Assembly (NCBI GenBank): GCA_023391155.1
Contig: JAEWBM010000083.1
Span: 1 to 34,183 of the forward strand
Length of the DNA stretch: 34,183 nt
Reading direction: 5' to 3'
Origin: Acidobacteriota bacterium
GTDB taxonomy: Bacteria > Acidobacteriota > Blastocatellia > Pyrinomonadales > Pyrinomonadaceae
A model generated the notes under the pieces. That model was not told the DNA's origin and searched no databases. It worked only from the letters and a program-made list of their open reading frames with translations. Positions within the stretch are counted from its first letter, which is position 1. Each line of letters begins with the position of its first letter. The translations under genes were made by a program, and so were the position numbers. Positions 1 through 7,992 of this stretch are shown here, in pieces.

Positions 1-1
1 G

Positions 2-541
2 GTTAAGCTCGATTCGTTTAGTGCCCGGCTTTCAGTGATGCCGACTCGCGATCTGGCATTTCAGATCTCACATGCGTATCTCAAAAAGCCGGAGCGGGCA
101 GAGCCCGACCTCGATCATATGCGCCGCACGACCGCGTCGGCGATCTATAACAAGGCGTTTGAGGAGGACCGCAATTGGGCGAGCACCTTTGTTTGGGGCC
201 AAAACCATAAAGAGGGAAAGTTTACGAATGCCTTTTTATTCGAGAGCGATTATTCGTTCGGAAAGAACGCCGTTTTCGGTAGGGTCGAGCGCGTTCAGAA
301 AGATGGTCACGAACTGGTGATACCCCACGAAGACCCGATCCACGACAGCGTGTTTTGGGTCGGCAGCTATTCGATCGGCTATGTTCGCGACATTTACAAG
401 GACCGGGGACTCGATATCGGCGTCGGGGGAATGGTGACCTTTAACACCAACCCGGCGGCGCTCACGCCATATTACGGGGGGACCAGGCATGGAGGCTGGC
501 AGTTGTTCATACGCTTTCGGCCGTCAAAGCTGGGATTTTAA
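2..541 (+). CDS. C-terminal part of an outer-membrane beta-barrel protein (5' end outside the window)
   Basis: The frame is open from the first codon in the window (position 2) to the TAA at 539-541, so the GTG at 35 and ATG at 38 are probably internal and the gene starts upstream. The visible 179 residues contain alternating aromatic/polar stretches typical of barrel strands and end in a phenylalanine (…PSKLGF), the usual C-terminal signature of outer-membrane beta-barrels handled by the BAM complex. I recall similar C-termini in conserved uncharacterised outer-membrane proteins, but cannot name a substrate. Barrel assignment is inference from composition and the terminal Phe; function is unknown. 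Confidence 0.6.
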   Translation, partial: VKLDSFSARLSVMPTRDLAFQISHAYLKKPERAEPDLDHMRRTTASAIYNKAFEEDRNWASTFVWGQNHKEGKFTNAFLFESDYSFGKNAVFGRVERVQKDGHELVIPHEDPIHDSVFWVGSYSIGYVRDIYKDRGLDIGVGGMVTFNTNPAALTPYYGGTRHGGWQLFIRFRPSKLGF

Positions 542-567
542 CCTGACCGATCACAGTGCCTAAATAC

Positions 568-613
568 GGGCCGCCGTAGACGATGCCGATAGCAGGCCCG
601 GCCGCGGCGGTCC
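568..613 (+). terminator. possible weak terminator after the barrel gene
   Basis: GGGCCGCCG (568-576) can pair with CGGCGGTCC (605-613) over nine positions with one G-U pair, and GATTTTC follows. The 28-base loop is long and the T-run is poor, so this is only a candidate; the location between the barrel gene and the ybaB promoter fits. Confidence 0.25.
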
Positions 614-654
614 GATTTTCACTATTAACAAATTCGATATTCGCCGGCGGATGT

Positions 655-680
655 TATAATCCGCTTAAAAGATAAAGGAG
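655..680 (+). promoter_or_regulatory. -10 element and Shine-Dalgarno of ybaB
   Basis: A perfect TATAAT lies at 655-660 and an AAGGAG ribosome site at 675-680, eight bases before the ATG at 689. No convincing -35 hexamer is seen 16-18 bases upstream. The expected start site near 667 would give a leader of about 20 bases. Confidence 0.5.
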
Positions 681-688
681 ACGCTTTT

Positions 689-994
689 ATGAAATTACCC
701 GGTGGTTTTGACATCAATTCGATGATGCAGCAGGCCCAGCAAATGCAGGAAAAGATGGGCAAAGAAATGAAAGAAACGGTCGTCGACGCCTCGGCGGGCG
801 GCGGTGCGGTGACGGTGAAGATGCGGGGCGATTTTGAAGTGATCGAGGTCGTCATTTCGCCCGATCTGGTCAAGGACGGCGACGTTGACATGATCCAGGA
901 CCTGACGGTCGCCGCCCTCAATGAAGCGCACCGCAAGGTCGAGGAATCGCTCAAGGGCAAGCTTGGCGGAATGCTCCCGCCCGGGCTCATGTAA
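689..994 (+). CDS. ybaB: YbaB/EbfC family nucleoid-associated protein
   Basis: A 101-residue protein with the family layout: an N-terminal Met/Gln-rich helix (MMQQAQQMQEKM, residues about 12-23), a central beta-sheet segment with a Gly/Ala-rich turn (ASAGGGAVTVK), and a C-terminal helix ending in a Gly/Pro tail (GGMLPPGLM). YbaB/EbfC dimers bind DNA and are thought to organise the nucleoid or assist recombination. The length is normal. The start is fixed by AAGGAG eight bases upstream. The gene lies 116 bases before recR in the same direction; the ybaB-recR pair is widely conserved, often with dnaX, which is not seen upstream here. Confidence 0.93.
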   Translation: MKLPGGFDINSMMQQAQQMQEKMGKEMKETVVDASAGGGAVTVKMRGDFEVIEVVISPDLVKDGDVDMIQDLTVAALNEAHRKVEESLKGKLGGMLPPGLM

Positions 995-1030
995 TCGGAA
1001 CGCGGAATTCGGCGCCGACAATGATTTGAA

Positions 1031-1085
1031 ACAGGATAAAGAGGGTATTCAGGATATACGATTCCGGCCATCCTTTTTATCCTGT
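1031..1085. repeat. CAGGAT-type intergenic palindromic repeat between ybaB and recR
   Basis: ACAGGATAAAGAGG (1031-1044) and CCTTTTTATCCTGT (1072-1085) are inverted copies matching at 13 of 14 positions, with another AGGATA at 1051-1056 in between. The similarity extends imperfectly outwards (GATTTGAAACAGG on the left, CCTGTGAATC on the right). The transcript could fold into a long A/U-rich hairpin. Short palindromes built from CAGGAT units are, as I recall, common between genes in many bacteria; membership of such a family here is inference. Confidence 0.5.
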
Positions 1086-1110
1086 GAATCGTGTTTGAAA
1101 CAGAACCTTA

Positions 1111-1725
1111 ATGTTAGATTATTCAGAACCGGTTGCTCGGCTGATCGACGAATTTAAACGCTTGCCGGGCGTCGGTCAAAAGAGTGCTCAGCGGCTGGCC
1201 TTCCACATCCTCCGCCGGCCGCAGGCCGAGGTCGATAATTTTGTCGAGGCCCTCCGCGAGGTCAAGGAAAAGATCACGTTCTGCTCGGTCTGCAACAACC
1301 TGACGGATGTCGATCCGTGTCTCTATTGCTCAAATCCGAAACGTGACCGCTCGATCATCTGTATCGTCGAAGAGCCGTATAACCTCGTCGCTGTTGAAAA
1401 GACGCGATCGTATCGAGGCCTTTATCACATCCTGCACGGCTCGCTTTCGCCGATCCGGGGCATTGGGCCCGATGAGCTGATGCTCTCGAATCTTTTCCCT
1501 CGGCTCACGCCTGCGAATAACGACGGCGTCGAAGTTGCGGAGGTCATCATCGCCACAAACCCGACCACGGAGGGAGAGGCCACGGCAAACTATATCGCCC
1601 GGCTCCTGAAGCCGCTCGGTGTTCGAACGACGCGGATCGCGATGGGTATGCCGGTTGGCAGCGACCTCGAATATGTCGACGAGGTGACGATGGACAAAGC
1701 TCTCGCGAACCGTCACGAGATGTAG
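1111..1725 (+). CDS. recR: Recombination mediator protein RecR
   Basis: A 204-residue protein of normal RecR length. In order it shows the helix-hairpin-helix (LPGVGQKSAQRLAFH, residues 18-32), the four-cysteine zinc site (C58, C61, C70, C73), the Toprim domain beginning IICIVEEPYNL (82-92) with its ATNPTTEGEATA segment, and the C-terminal GMPVGSDLEYVDE motif. RecR works with RecF or RecO to load RecA on single-stranded gaps covered by SSB. Nothing is missing or truncated. It lies downstream of ybaB, and the acyltransferase gene starts ten bases after its stop, so the two are probably co-transcribed. Confidence 0.97.
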   Translation: MLDYSEPVARLIDEFKRLPGVGQKSAQRLAFHILRRPQAEVDNFVEALREVKEKITFCSVCNNLTDVDPCLYCSNPKRDRSIICIVEEPYNLVAVEKTRSYRGLYHILHGSLSPIRGIGPDELMLSNLFPRLTPANNDGVEVAEVIIATNPTTEGEATANYIARLLKPLGVRTTRIAMGMPVGSDLEYVDEVTMDKALANRHEM

Positions 1726-1735
1726 GGGGCCGTTT

Positions 1736-3130
1736 GTGAGCTCCAACTACCGCGTCATCCGCCTGCAGGATCTGCTTCGCTCTCGCCGGGGCGGGTTTGT
1801 TTTTCGGCTATTACTTTTCATTTTCGGGTCCGCTCTCCAGCTCTTCTTTCGCCGGATCGAAACGGTCAACGAGGGCATCGTCCCGGACGGCACGGGCGTC
1901 ATCTTTGTCCTCAATCATCCTAACGGCCTGATCGACCCCGCGCTGGTCTTCGTTGCGCTTCCGAGAAGGATCTCGTTCCTGGCGAAATCCACATTGTTTC
2001 GAATGCCGGTGATCGGTTGGCTACTGAGGGTGGTAGATGCGCTTCCGGTTTATCGACGGATCGACGCGGGCGAGGACATATCGAAAAATACTCGTACATT
2101 CGAAGCGGCCCATGATCTTCTCCGCCGCGGCGGTTCGATCGCAATATTTCCCGAAGGGATCTCGCATAATTCCACCAAACTGCTGCCGGCAAAGACGGGT
2201 GCCGCCCGGATCGCGCTTGGAACGGTCTCGATCGAAAGCTCGGACGCACTCGACCTTTTCATCGTCCCCGTAGGGCTCTATTACACGAGCAAGACGACAT
2301 TTCGAAGCGAGGCCCTGCTTCATTTCGGCGAGCCGTTTCGCGTCGAGCCGGTTGCTCTTGAACCGGACGGCGACGTACCCCGTGACGCGGTTCGCTCGCT
2401 CACCGATCGGATCGAAGAAGCACTTCGCGAAGTGACCGTTAATGCCGAGACCGAGGCAGAGCTTGAAACCGCCGACATCGCTCACGGAATTCTCGCAGCC
2501 GAGGATGAGGAAGCCGATCTTCGCTCGCGGCTGGTCTTTCTAAAGAGCTACATCGACCGAACGGCGGCCCGCTCCCCCGATGCCGAGCTGACCCCGCTCG
2601 AGAAAAAGGTTCGGCACTTCGATTCGCGTCTCAGCGAATTGGGGATCGAGCCGTTTCACCTCTCTCTTGCAAAATATTCCCGCTCGTTCGTCGTCGGCCA
2701 GGCGCTGGCTCAGACCTGGTATCTGATCCTGCTGGCGCCGATCGCGATGATTGGGACAATTCTCCATGCGCCAGCATACCAGGTATCGAAGCTGCTTTCA
2801 CGGATCTATGCTCGCCACGGTGCCGACGATGTCGCGTCGACCGTAAAGGTCTTGGCAGGCATTTTATTCATGCCGCTGACGTGGCTCGTTGTCGCCGGGG
2901 TGGTTTACTACCTTTTGGATTGGAAATGGGCGATCGCGGCATTGCCGCTGTCATTTATTGCGGGGTATGTGACTCTAATTACCTGGGAGCGGCTCGAAAG
3001 TCTTCGCGGCTGGGCTCGTGCGATAATCAACTTCTTTTTTTACAGGGAAAGATTTCTTAGATTGCTGGTCGAGCGGCGAGAGATACAGAGCGCATTGCGG
3101 AAAATCGAGGACCCGCCGGCAGGGAAATGA
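1736..3130 (+). CDS. PlsC-type glycerol-phosphate/lysophosphatidate acyltransferase with C-terminal membrane region
   Basis: A 464-residue protein with the acyltransferase fold. The catalytic block NHPNGLIDP (residues 60-68) has H61 and D67 separated by five residues rather than the usual four, as in the GPAT/DHAPAT-like branch. The substrate-binding block FPEGIS (138-143) is followed by a Lys-Thr-Gly segment. After a charged linker (about 225-300) there are hydrophobic stretches at about 325-345 and 365-405, suggesting membrane anchoring. It should transfer an acyl chain to glycerol-3-phosphate or its 1-acyl form in phospholipid synthesis; substrate choice cannot be read from sequence. The GTG start at 1736 has a GGGGG stretch (1724-1728) as ribosome site just after the recR stop. 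Confidence 0.85.
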   Translation: MSSNYRVIRLQDLLRSRRGGFVFRLLLFIFGSALQLFFRRIETVNEGIVPDGTGVIFVLNHPNGLIDPALVFVALPRRISFLAKSTLFRMPVIGWLLRVVDALPVYRRIDAGEDISKNTRTFEAAHDLLRRGGSIAIFPEGISHNSTKLLPAKTGAARIALGTVSIESSDALDLFIVPVGLYYTSKTTFRSEALLHFGEPFRVEPVALEPDGDVPRDAVRSLTDRIEEALREVTVNAETEAELETADIAHGILAAEDEEADLRSRLVFLKSYIDRTAARSPDAELTPLEKKVRHFDSRLSELGIEPFHLSLAKYSRSFVVGQALAQTWYLILLAPIAMIGTILHAPAYQVSKLLSRIYARHGADDVASTVKVLAGILFMPLTWLVVAGVVYYLLDWKWAIAALPLSFIAGYVTLITWERLESLRGWARAIINFFFYRERFLRLLVERREIQSALRKIEDPPAGK

Positions 3131-3147
3131 TCGTCTGCACCGGCGGG
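3112..3147. terminator. candidate hairpin at the convergent end of the acyltransferase and pyrE-like genes
   Basis: CCCGCCGG (3112-3119) pairs perfectly with CCGGCGGG (3140-3147), and inner CAG/CTG can extend the stem. It covers the acyltransferase stop codon and lies 16 bases beyond the end of the minus-strand gene. CCTTTC follows on the plus strand, only a weak T-run, so it may slow or end transcription from either side. Confidence 0.4.
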
Positions 3148-3162
3148 CCTTTCAAAACCGAA

Positions 3163-3777
3163 TTAATACCGTACTCGCTCTTCCGTGGCGTCAGACGCGC
3201 TTCGCGAACCGCGCCATTCTTCTTCGCTTTCGTAGAAGTTCACGTCGAAGGTCAGCAGGCTCTTGAGCGGGATGCCCTCGAATTCGTCAGGCGAATCCTC
3301 AAACCTCACGATCGAACCGATCCCGATCACATCCGAGCCGACGGCGCGGACCAAGTCGATGGTCTCTTTGAGTGCCCGTCCCGAACGAACGATATCGTCG
3401 ACGATGATCGCGGGGTAAACGTCGCCCTCGCCGATGTACTGGCGGAACTGGCGTTTGCCGTCCTCCATCTCTGCCCAATAGATCTGGTCGGCACCGAGGG
3501 CCTCGCGAACGCCGAACGCGACCATGATGCCGCCCGGGCTCGGACTGATCACTGAGACCATCGGCAGCCGGCTCGAGATAGATTTCTCCATCCGGAACAT
3601 CCGGCTCAGGCCGACGGACAGGATGCGGGCGTTGTCGTAATAACGAAAGGCAAGCGGCATCTGGAAATAGTGCGACGCGTGCTTGCCGTTCGGGTAAACA
3701 AAGTGTCCGCGGCGATAGGCGCCGGTGTGCCGCAATATCTCCATCACGGATTCTTGCGAGGGTATAAGATCAACCAT
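3163..3777 (-). CDS. pyrE: Orotate phosphoribosyltransferase-like protein (type I PRTase)
   Basis: A 204-residue type I phosphoribosyltransferase. The PRPP loop reads AIIVDDIVRSGRA (residues 123-135). Upstream are the early OPRT-like GKHASHYF segment (31-38) and a Gly-Gly loop (SPSPGGIMVAFG, 79-89). It lacks the Lys-rich mobile loop of E. coli-type OPRT and instead has a WAEMEDGKRQFRQ segment, resembling the AEREDG… segment I recall in Thermus/archaeal-type OPRTs. The expected reaction is orotate plus PRPP to OMP in pyrimidine synthesis, but the R-S-G-R in the PRPP loop is unusual, so another base specificity is possible. The start is ATG with GGAG seven bases upstream. The Nudix gene lies 68 bases upstream on the same strand. 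Confidence 0.75.
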   Translation of the reverse strand: MVDLIPSQESVMEILRHTGAYRRGHFVYPNGKHASHYFQMPLAFRYYDNARILSVGLSRMFRMEKSISSRLPMVSVISPSPGGIMVAFGVREALGADQIYWAEMEDGKRQFRQYIGEGDVYPAIIVDDIVRSGRALKETIDLVRAVGSDVIGIGSIVRFEDSPDEFEGIPLKSLLTFDVNFYESEEEWRGSRSASDATEERVRY

Positions 3778-3845
3778 TTAATTGCTCCAAAATAAATATC
3801 GCGTGCGATGCAAGCTCTATATTCTATTCGCGGCATCGGCGATAA

Positions 3846-4298
3846 TCAATTTCTCTGGGCCATAACCTTTTCGATCAATTCACGCTGGCCGTAGCCGAGG
3901 CCGTCCGGGAAGTTTTCCGCGGAGAACCAACCGAGATCGACGATCTCGCCGCTGCTAACAACCGCTTCGCCTCGGCACGTTGCCGTGTAGAGGATCTCGA
4001 TATGCGTGCGGATCGTACGGACACGGTACATCTCAAGTGATTCAAGTTCGATGCCGGCCTCTTCCAGAAGCTCACGCTTGATGGCGGTCTCGGGCTGTTC
4101 GCCGCGGTCGATAAAGCCGCCGGGAAGCCCCCACGCGGAGTAGGGGCGCATTGCGTGTTTTAACAGCAGCACCTCGCCCTCTGCATTAAAGACCATCGCG
4201 GCGGCGGAGGCCGTAAATTTGGCCTGAAACGCCCGGACGGCCCGCAGTTGAACGCCGGCGGGCAGCATATCCCAGATCTTTTTGAGGCCTCGGTTCAC
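3846..4298 (-). CDS. Nudix hydrolase
   Basis: A 150-residue single-domain protein with a complete Nudix box: G-x5-E-x7-R-E-L-L-E-E-A-G-I, starting GGFIDRGEQ at about residue 60. The box binds Mg2+ and cleaves nucleoside diphosphates linked to another group (X). A WGLPGG strand precedes it, and a W-F-S motif near the C-terminus (DLGWFSAENFPD) is typical of MutT/ADP-ribose-type members. The substrate cannot be assigned. The start is a GTG (complement of 4296-4298). It is transcribed in the same direction as, and upstream of, the pyrE-like gene, so the two may share a transcript; a role in nucleotide metabolism would fit but is inference. Confidence 0.88.
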   Translation of the reverse strand: MNRGLKKIWDMLPAGVQLRAVRAFQAKFTASAAAMVFNAEGEVLLLKHAMRPYSAWGLPGGFIDRGEQPETAIKRELLEEAGIELESLEMYRVRTIRTHIEILYTATCRGEAVVSSGEIVDLGWFSAENFPDGLGYGQRELIEKVMAQRN

Positions 4299-4331
4299 TT
4301 GGTCTATCGCAGCGTCATTATCGCATTAAGC

Positions 4332-4367
4332 CCCGCAAGACGCACTAAGCGTCCGAAGCATTGCGGG
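4332..4367. repeat. imperfect palindrome between the divergent Nudix and S9 peptidase genes
   Basis: CCCGCAA (4332-4338) is matched by TTGCGGG (4361-4367), and directly inside it GACGC (4339-4343) is matched by GCGTC (4349-4353), leaving a seven-base bulge. It lies in the 128-base gap between two divergent genes, where promoters or an operator are expected. No clear -35/-10 pair was found there. Confidence 0.3.
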
Positions 4368-4426
4368 CGACGGCGTTTTGAGGCAGAATACCTGCGAATC
4401 CCTACCAAATTCAGGAGCAGACCAAT

Positions 4427-6403
4427 ATGAAAATCTTCCGTTTCGTTGCCGCCCCCGTGTTGGTGATCGTTTTATTTGCCGGAGCATTTGCCCAATCAAC
4501 GTCGGTCTGGACGCCCGAGCGGCACGCTCAATACAAGAATCTAGGGTCGCCGAGCGTTTCGCCGGACGGCAAGCGTGTCGTTTACACGGTTAACTCGGCC
4601 GTTATGACCGCTGACAAGAGCGAATACGTTACACAGATCTGGATGGCGAATGCCGATGGATCAGCGAACTATCAATTTACTTTTGGAGACAAGTCCTCGA
4701 CCAACCCCAAATGGTCGCCGGATGGCTCGATGATCGCGTTCACCTCCGCTCGCAAGGATAACAAGAACAACATATATCTGCTCCGAACGGCGGGGGGCGA
4801 TGCGGAACAACTCACCGAGGTTAAATCAGGCGTCGGTAATTTCGAATGGTCGCCGGACGGACGATCGATCGCGTTTACGATGACCGATCCCAAAACCGAG
4901 GATGAGGAGAAGAACGACAAGGCTCGGAACGATTTCCGCTGGGTGGATGAGAACGTAAAGCTCGCGCGGCTTTATATCGTTTCTCTAGCGAAGGGGGCTG
5001 ACGGCAAACGCGAGCCCCGCAAGCTAACCGCTCTTGACCGCCACGTTTCTTCGTTCGACTGGTCGCCTGACGGGACGAAGATCGTCGTTAGCCATGTCAG
5101 CTCGCCGATCGTCGACCACTGGCCGTCGGCGGATCTTGCGATCGTGGATGTTGCGAGCGGCAGAGTTACGCCATTCGCCGCGACCGATGCCGCGGAGACA
5201 TCGCCCAGCTTTTCACCCGACGGGCGTTGGATAGCGGCGACCGTGAGCGAACTGCCCACGCGTTGGGCACAGAGCGAACGGATCGTGTTATATCCGGTAG
5301 CGGGCGGCGAGCCCCGGGTGCTGCCTCTGTCGCATGACGGCCAGCCGAATGTCATCGACTGGACGCCTGACGGAGCAAAGATAATGTTCTACGAGGCGAA
5401 AGGGACGGGAACATCGCTTTATGAAGTGGATGTGGCCGCCGGAACGGTCCGCGAGGCGGATCATCAGGAGGCGGTTATCAGCGGGGTCAGCATGCGAAAG
5501 GACGGGCGGATCGGCACGTTCGTGATGCAGACACCCGATAAGCCGGCGGAAGTTTACGTCCTGACTGAAGACGGGCCGCGACAGGTCTCGTCGGCAAATG
5601 CGGAGTATGCCCAGCTTCCGGTGGGGCGGACCGAGGTCGTCACGTGGAAGAGCAAGGACGGCCGCCAGATCGAAGGGCTGCTGCATTACCCCGCCAATTA
5701 TCAGGCGGGGACGCGAGTGCCCTTCATTTTGAATATTCACGGCGGGCCGGCAGGCGTTTTCCAGCGGACCTACGTCGGCGGGCGCGGCTATCCGCTTGCC
5801 GCTTTTACGGAGCGGGGCTACGCCATCCTGCGTCCGAATCCGCGCGGATCGAGCGGTTACGGAACCGAGTTTCGGCGTGCGAACATCCGCGACTGGGCCG
5901 GTATGGATTACGAAGACCTGATGACGGGAGTCGATCACGTGATCGCGATGGGCGTGGCCGATCCCGATCGCATGGGGGTGATGGGTTGGAGCTATGGCGG
6001 CTATATGACGTCGATGATCATCACGAAGACCGATCGTTTCAAAGCGGCGTCGGCGGGTGCACCGGTGACCAACCTGATGAGCTTTAACGGCACGGCCGAT
6101 ATCCCGTCGTTCATCCCCGATTATTTCGAATCGGAGTTCTGGGACGACCCGGCGGTCTATGCCAAACACTCGGCAATGTTCAACATCAAGAATGCGAAGA
6201 CTCCGACGCTCATCCAGCACGGCGAGGCGGACGTTCGCGTGCCGATCTCGCAGGGCTATGAGCTGTATCAGGCGCTCAGGCGCCGCGGGGTTCCGACGCG
6301 GATGATCGTGCTCCCGCGGCAGCCCCACGGACCGAACGAACCTCGACAATCGATGGCGATGATGCAAAGTAATCTGGAGTGGTTCGAGAAATATCTGAAG
6401 TAG
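4427..6403 (+). CDS. Exported S9 family peptidase (prolyl oligopeptidase / acylaminoacyl-peptidase type)
   Basis: A 658-residue protein. A signal peptide (residues 1-22, cleavage after AGAFA) directs export. Then comes a beta-propeller of PD40/WD40-like repeats, seen as repeated F/W-SPDG motifs (PSVSPDGK, WSPDGS, FSPDGR). The C-terminal alpha/beta-hydrolase domain has nucleophile Ser522 in GWSYGGY, Asp602 in HGEADVRVP and His634 in RQPHGPNEP; the oxyanion-side NIHGGP motif is also present. The family cleaves short peptides, often after Pro or from acylated N-termini; the propeller excludes large proteins. AGGAG before the ATG supports the start. The amidohydrolase gene starts ten bases after the stop, so the two form an operon of exported hydrolases. 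Confidence 0.95.
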   Translation: MKIFRFVAAPVLVIVLFAGAFAQSTSVWTPERHAQYKNLGSPSVSPDGKRVVYTVNSAVMTADKSEYVTQIWMANADGSANYQFTFGDKSSTNPKWSPDGSMIAFTSARKDNKNNIYLLRTAGGDAEQLTEVKSGVGNFEWSPDGRSIAFTMTDPKTEDEEKNDKARNDFRWVDENVKLARLYIVSLAKGADGKREPRKLTALDRHVSSFDWSPDGTKIVVSHVSSPIVDHWPSADLAIVDVASGRVTPFAATDAAETSPSFSPDGRWIAATVSELPTRWAQSERIVLYPVAGGEPRVLPLSHDGQPNVIDWTPDGAKIMFYEAKGTGTSLYEVDVAAGTVREADHQEAVISGVSMRKDGRIGTFVMQTPDKPAEVYVLTEDGPRQVSSANAEYAQLPVGRTEVVTWKSKDGRQIEGLLHYPANYQAGTRVPFILNIHGGPAGVFQRTYVGGRGYPLAAFTERGYAILRPNPRGSSGYGTEFRRANIRDWAGMDYEDLMTGVDHVIAMGVADPDRMGVMGWSYGGYMTSMIITKTDRFKAASAGAPVTNLMSFNGTADIPSFIPDYFESEFWDDPAVYAKHSAMFNIKNAKTPTLIQHGEADVRVPISQGYELYQALRRRGVPTRMIVLPRQPHGPNEPRQSMAMMQSNLEWFEKYLK

Positions 6404-6413
6404 AGGCAAAGAC

Positions 6414-7853
6414 ATGAAACTGATCGTCACATTTGCAGTTCTATCTATTGTTGCTCTTTCGGCGATAGCTCAGACTCCTTCAGGGCAATTGCAGCAGTTC
6501 ATTCGGGTCAAACCCGGGACCGTTGTGCTAAAGAACGTCCGAATTATTGACGGGACCGGTGCGCCGTCTGTAGAGGGACGGACAATTACGATCGTCGGAG
6601 ACGTTATCCAGTCGATAACGGCGGCGGGTGATGCAGCGACGATACCGGCGGACGCGACGGTGCTCGACCTCGCAGGGTACACCGTTCTGCCGGGGCTGGT
6701 GGGGATGCACAACCACATGTTCTTCCCCCAGGGCGGCTCGCCGCCGATCTATTCGAACATGTCGATCAGTTTCCCGCGGCTCTATCTTGCGTTGGGTGTG
6801 ACGACAATTCGAACGACGGGAAGCGTCTCGCCGTATGCCGATCTCGAGGTGAAGCGGTTGATCGACGCAGGCCGGATGCTCGGGCCGAAGGTGCATGTTA
6901 CGGCACCTTACCTCGAGGGGAAGGGCTCATTCACACCGGTTATGCGCGAGCTGACAGGTGTGGATGACGCTCGTTCGATGGTCCGGTTTTGGGCCGAACA
7001 GGGTGCCACCTCGTTTAAGGCGTATATGAATATCACGCGGGACGAGCTGCGTGCGGTGGTCGAAGAGGCGGATAAGCTCGGCCTGAAGGTCACCGGTCAC
7101 CTTTGTTCCGTCGGCTATAAGGAAGCGGCTGAGATCGGCATCGATAATTTGGAACACGGCCTGCTTGCGAATTCAGAGTATTCGTCCACCAAGAAGCCCG
7201 ACCAATGTCCGGACGATGCGACCGCGAGCCTTTTGAAGCTTGATATCAACGGGCCGGAGGTGAAAGAGACGATCCGCGTGCTGGTCGAGAAAAAAGTGGC
7301 GATCACATCAACGCTGCCGGTGTTTGAGGCGATGGCTCCCGTCACGCAGAGCGGCATCGGCGCCGCCTCGGCTTTGCTCAACCCGCGAATGCTGAACACG
7401 ATGTCGTCGGAGGCCCGTCTTCGCTATCTATCTTCGCGGTCACGGACACCCGCCAATTCGCCGATGGCTGCATTGATCCGCAAATCGATGGATTTCGAGC
7501 GGGCATTTGTGAAGGCGGGCGGGTTGCTGATCACCGGGCTTGACCCGACAGGCAACGGCGGTGTGGTTGCGGGCTTTGGCGATCTGCGGGGTGTTGAGTT
7601 GCTGGTCGAGGCGGGTTTCACGCCGGTCGAGGCGATCATGATCGCTAGCTATAACGGTGCGGTCTTTCTGGGTGAAGAGGCTCGGATCGGCTCGATCGCC
7701 GCGGGAAAAGCGGCAGACCTGGTGATCGTCAAGGGCGATCCCGCCACAAAAATAAGCGATATCAATAACGTAGAGATCGTTTTTAAGAACGGGATCGGGT
7801 ACGACACCGAGAAGCTTATACAGTCCGTTCAGGGGCTGGTTGGGACTCGTTAG
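6414..7853 (+). CDS. Exported metal-dependent amidohydrolase (imidazolonepropionase/prolidase-like)
   Basis: A 479-residue protein with a signal peptide (residues 1-20, ending LSAIAQ). The amidohydrolase barrel carries H99-N-H101 on the first strand, a candidate carboxylated Lys202 (TSFKAYMN), His229 (VTGHLC), His248 (NLEHG) and Asp377 (GLDPTG), so the binuclear metal site looks complete. The terminal segment GSIAAGKAADLVIVKGDP is the usual small beta-sandwich end of COG1228-type enzymes. Members hydrolyse cyclic amides or Xaa-Pro dipeptides; the exact substrate is not readable. Following an S9 peptidase by ten bases, and also exported, it may finish the breakdown of peptides made by its neighbour. 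That link is inference. Confidence 0.92.
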   Translation: MKLIVTFAVLSIVALSAIAQTPSGQLQQFIRVKPGTVVLKNVRIIDGTGAPSVEGRTITIVGDVIQSITAAGDAATIPADATVLDLAGYTVLPGLVGMHNHMFFPQGGSPPIYSNMSISFPRLYLALGVTTIRTTGSVSPYADLEVKRLIDAGRMLGPKVHVTAPYLEGKGSFTPVMRELTGVDDARSMVRFWAEQGATSFKAYMNITRDELRAVVEEADKLGLKVTGHLCSVGYKEAAEIGIDNLEHGLLANSEYSSTKKPDQCPDDATASLLKLDINGPEVKETIRVLVEKKVAITSTLPVFEAMAPVTQSGIGAASALLNPRMLNTMSSEARLRYLSSRSRTPANSPMAALIRKSMDFERAFVKAGGLLITGLDPTGNGGVVAGFGDLRGVELLVEAGFTPVEAIMIASYNGAVFLGEEARIGSIAAGKAADLVIVKGDPATKISDINNVEIVFKNGIGYDTEKLIQSVQGLVGTR

Positions 7854-7992
7854 GAAGTTGTCCGGTGACCTTCAGGATCTGAACCGACGTGAGCCGGCAA
7901 GCGATGCTTTCGGAATAAGTGAAAGGTCTTATGTGATAAGTGATAACCAAAGCCATCCACCGTGCGAGGGTTGAGCCGAACAGATTAAAGTA
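7854..7992. other. 139-base intergenic region
   Basis: No gene, clear terminator hairpin or promoter pair was recognised between the amidohydrolase stop and the acetyltransferase start. There are short direct repeats such as ATAAGTGA (about 7914 and 7935) of unknown meaning. Confidence 0.3.

Noticed and set aside
5288..6430. 380-residue minus-strand frame opposite the S9 peptidase
   Set aside because: His/Arg-rich shadow of a gene with complete catalytic triad and propeller on the other strand; no motifs of its own.
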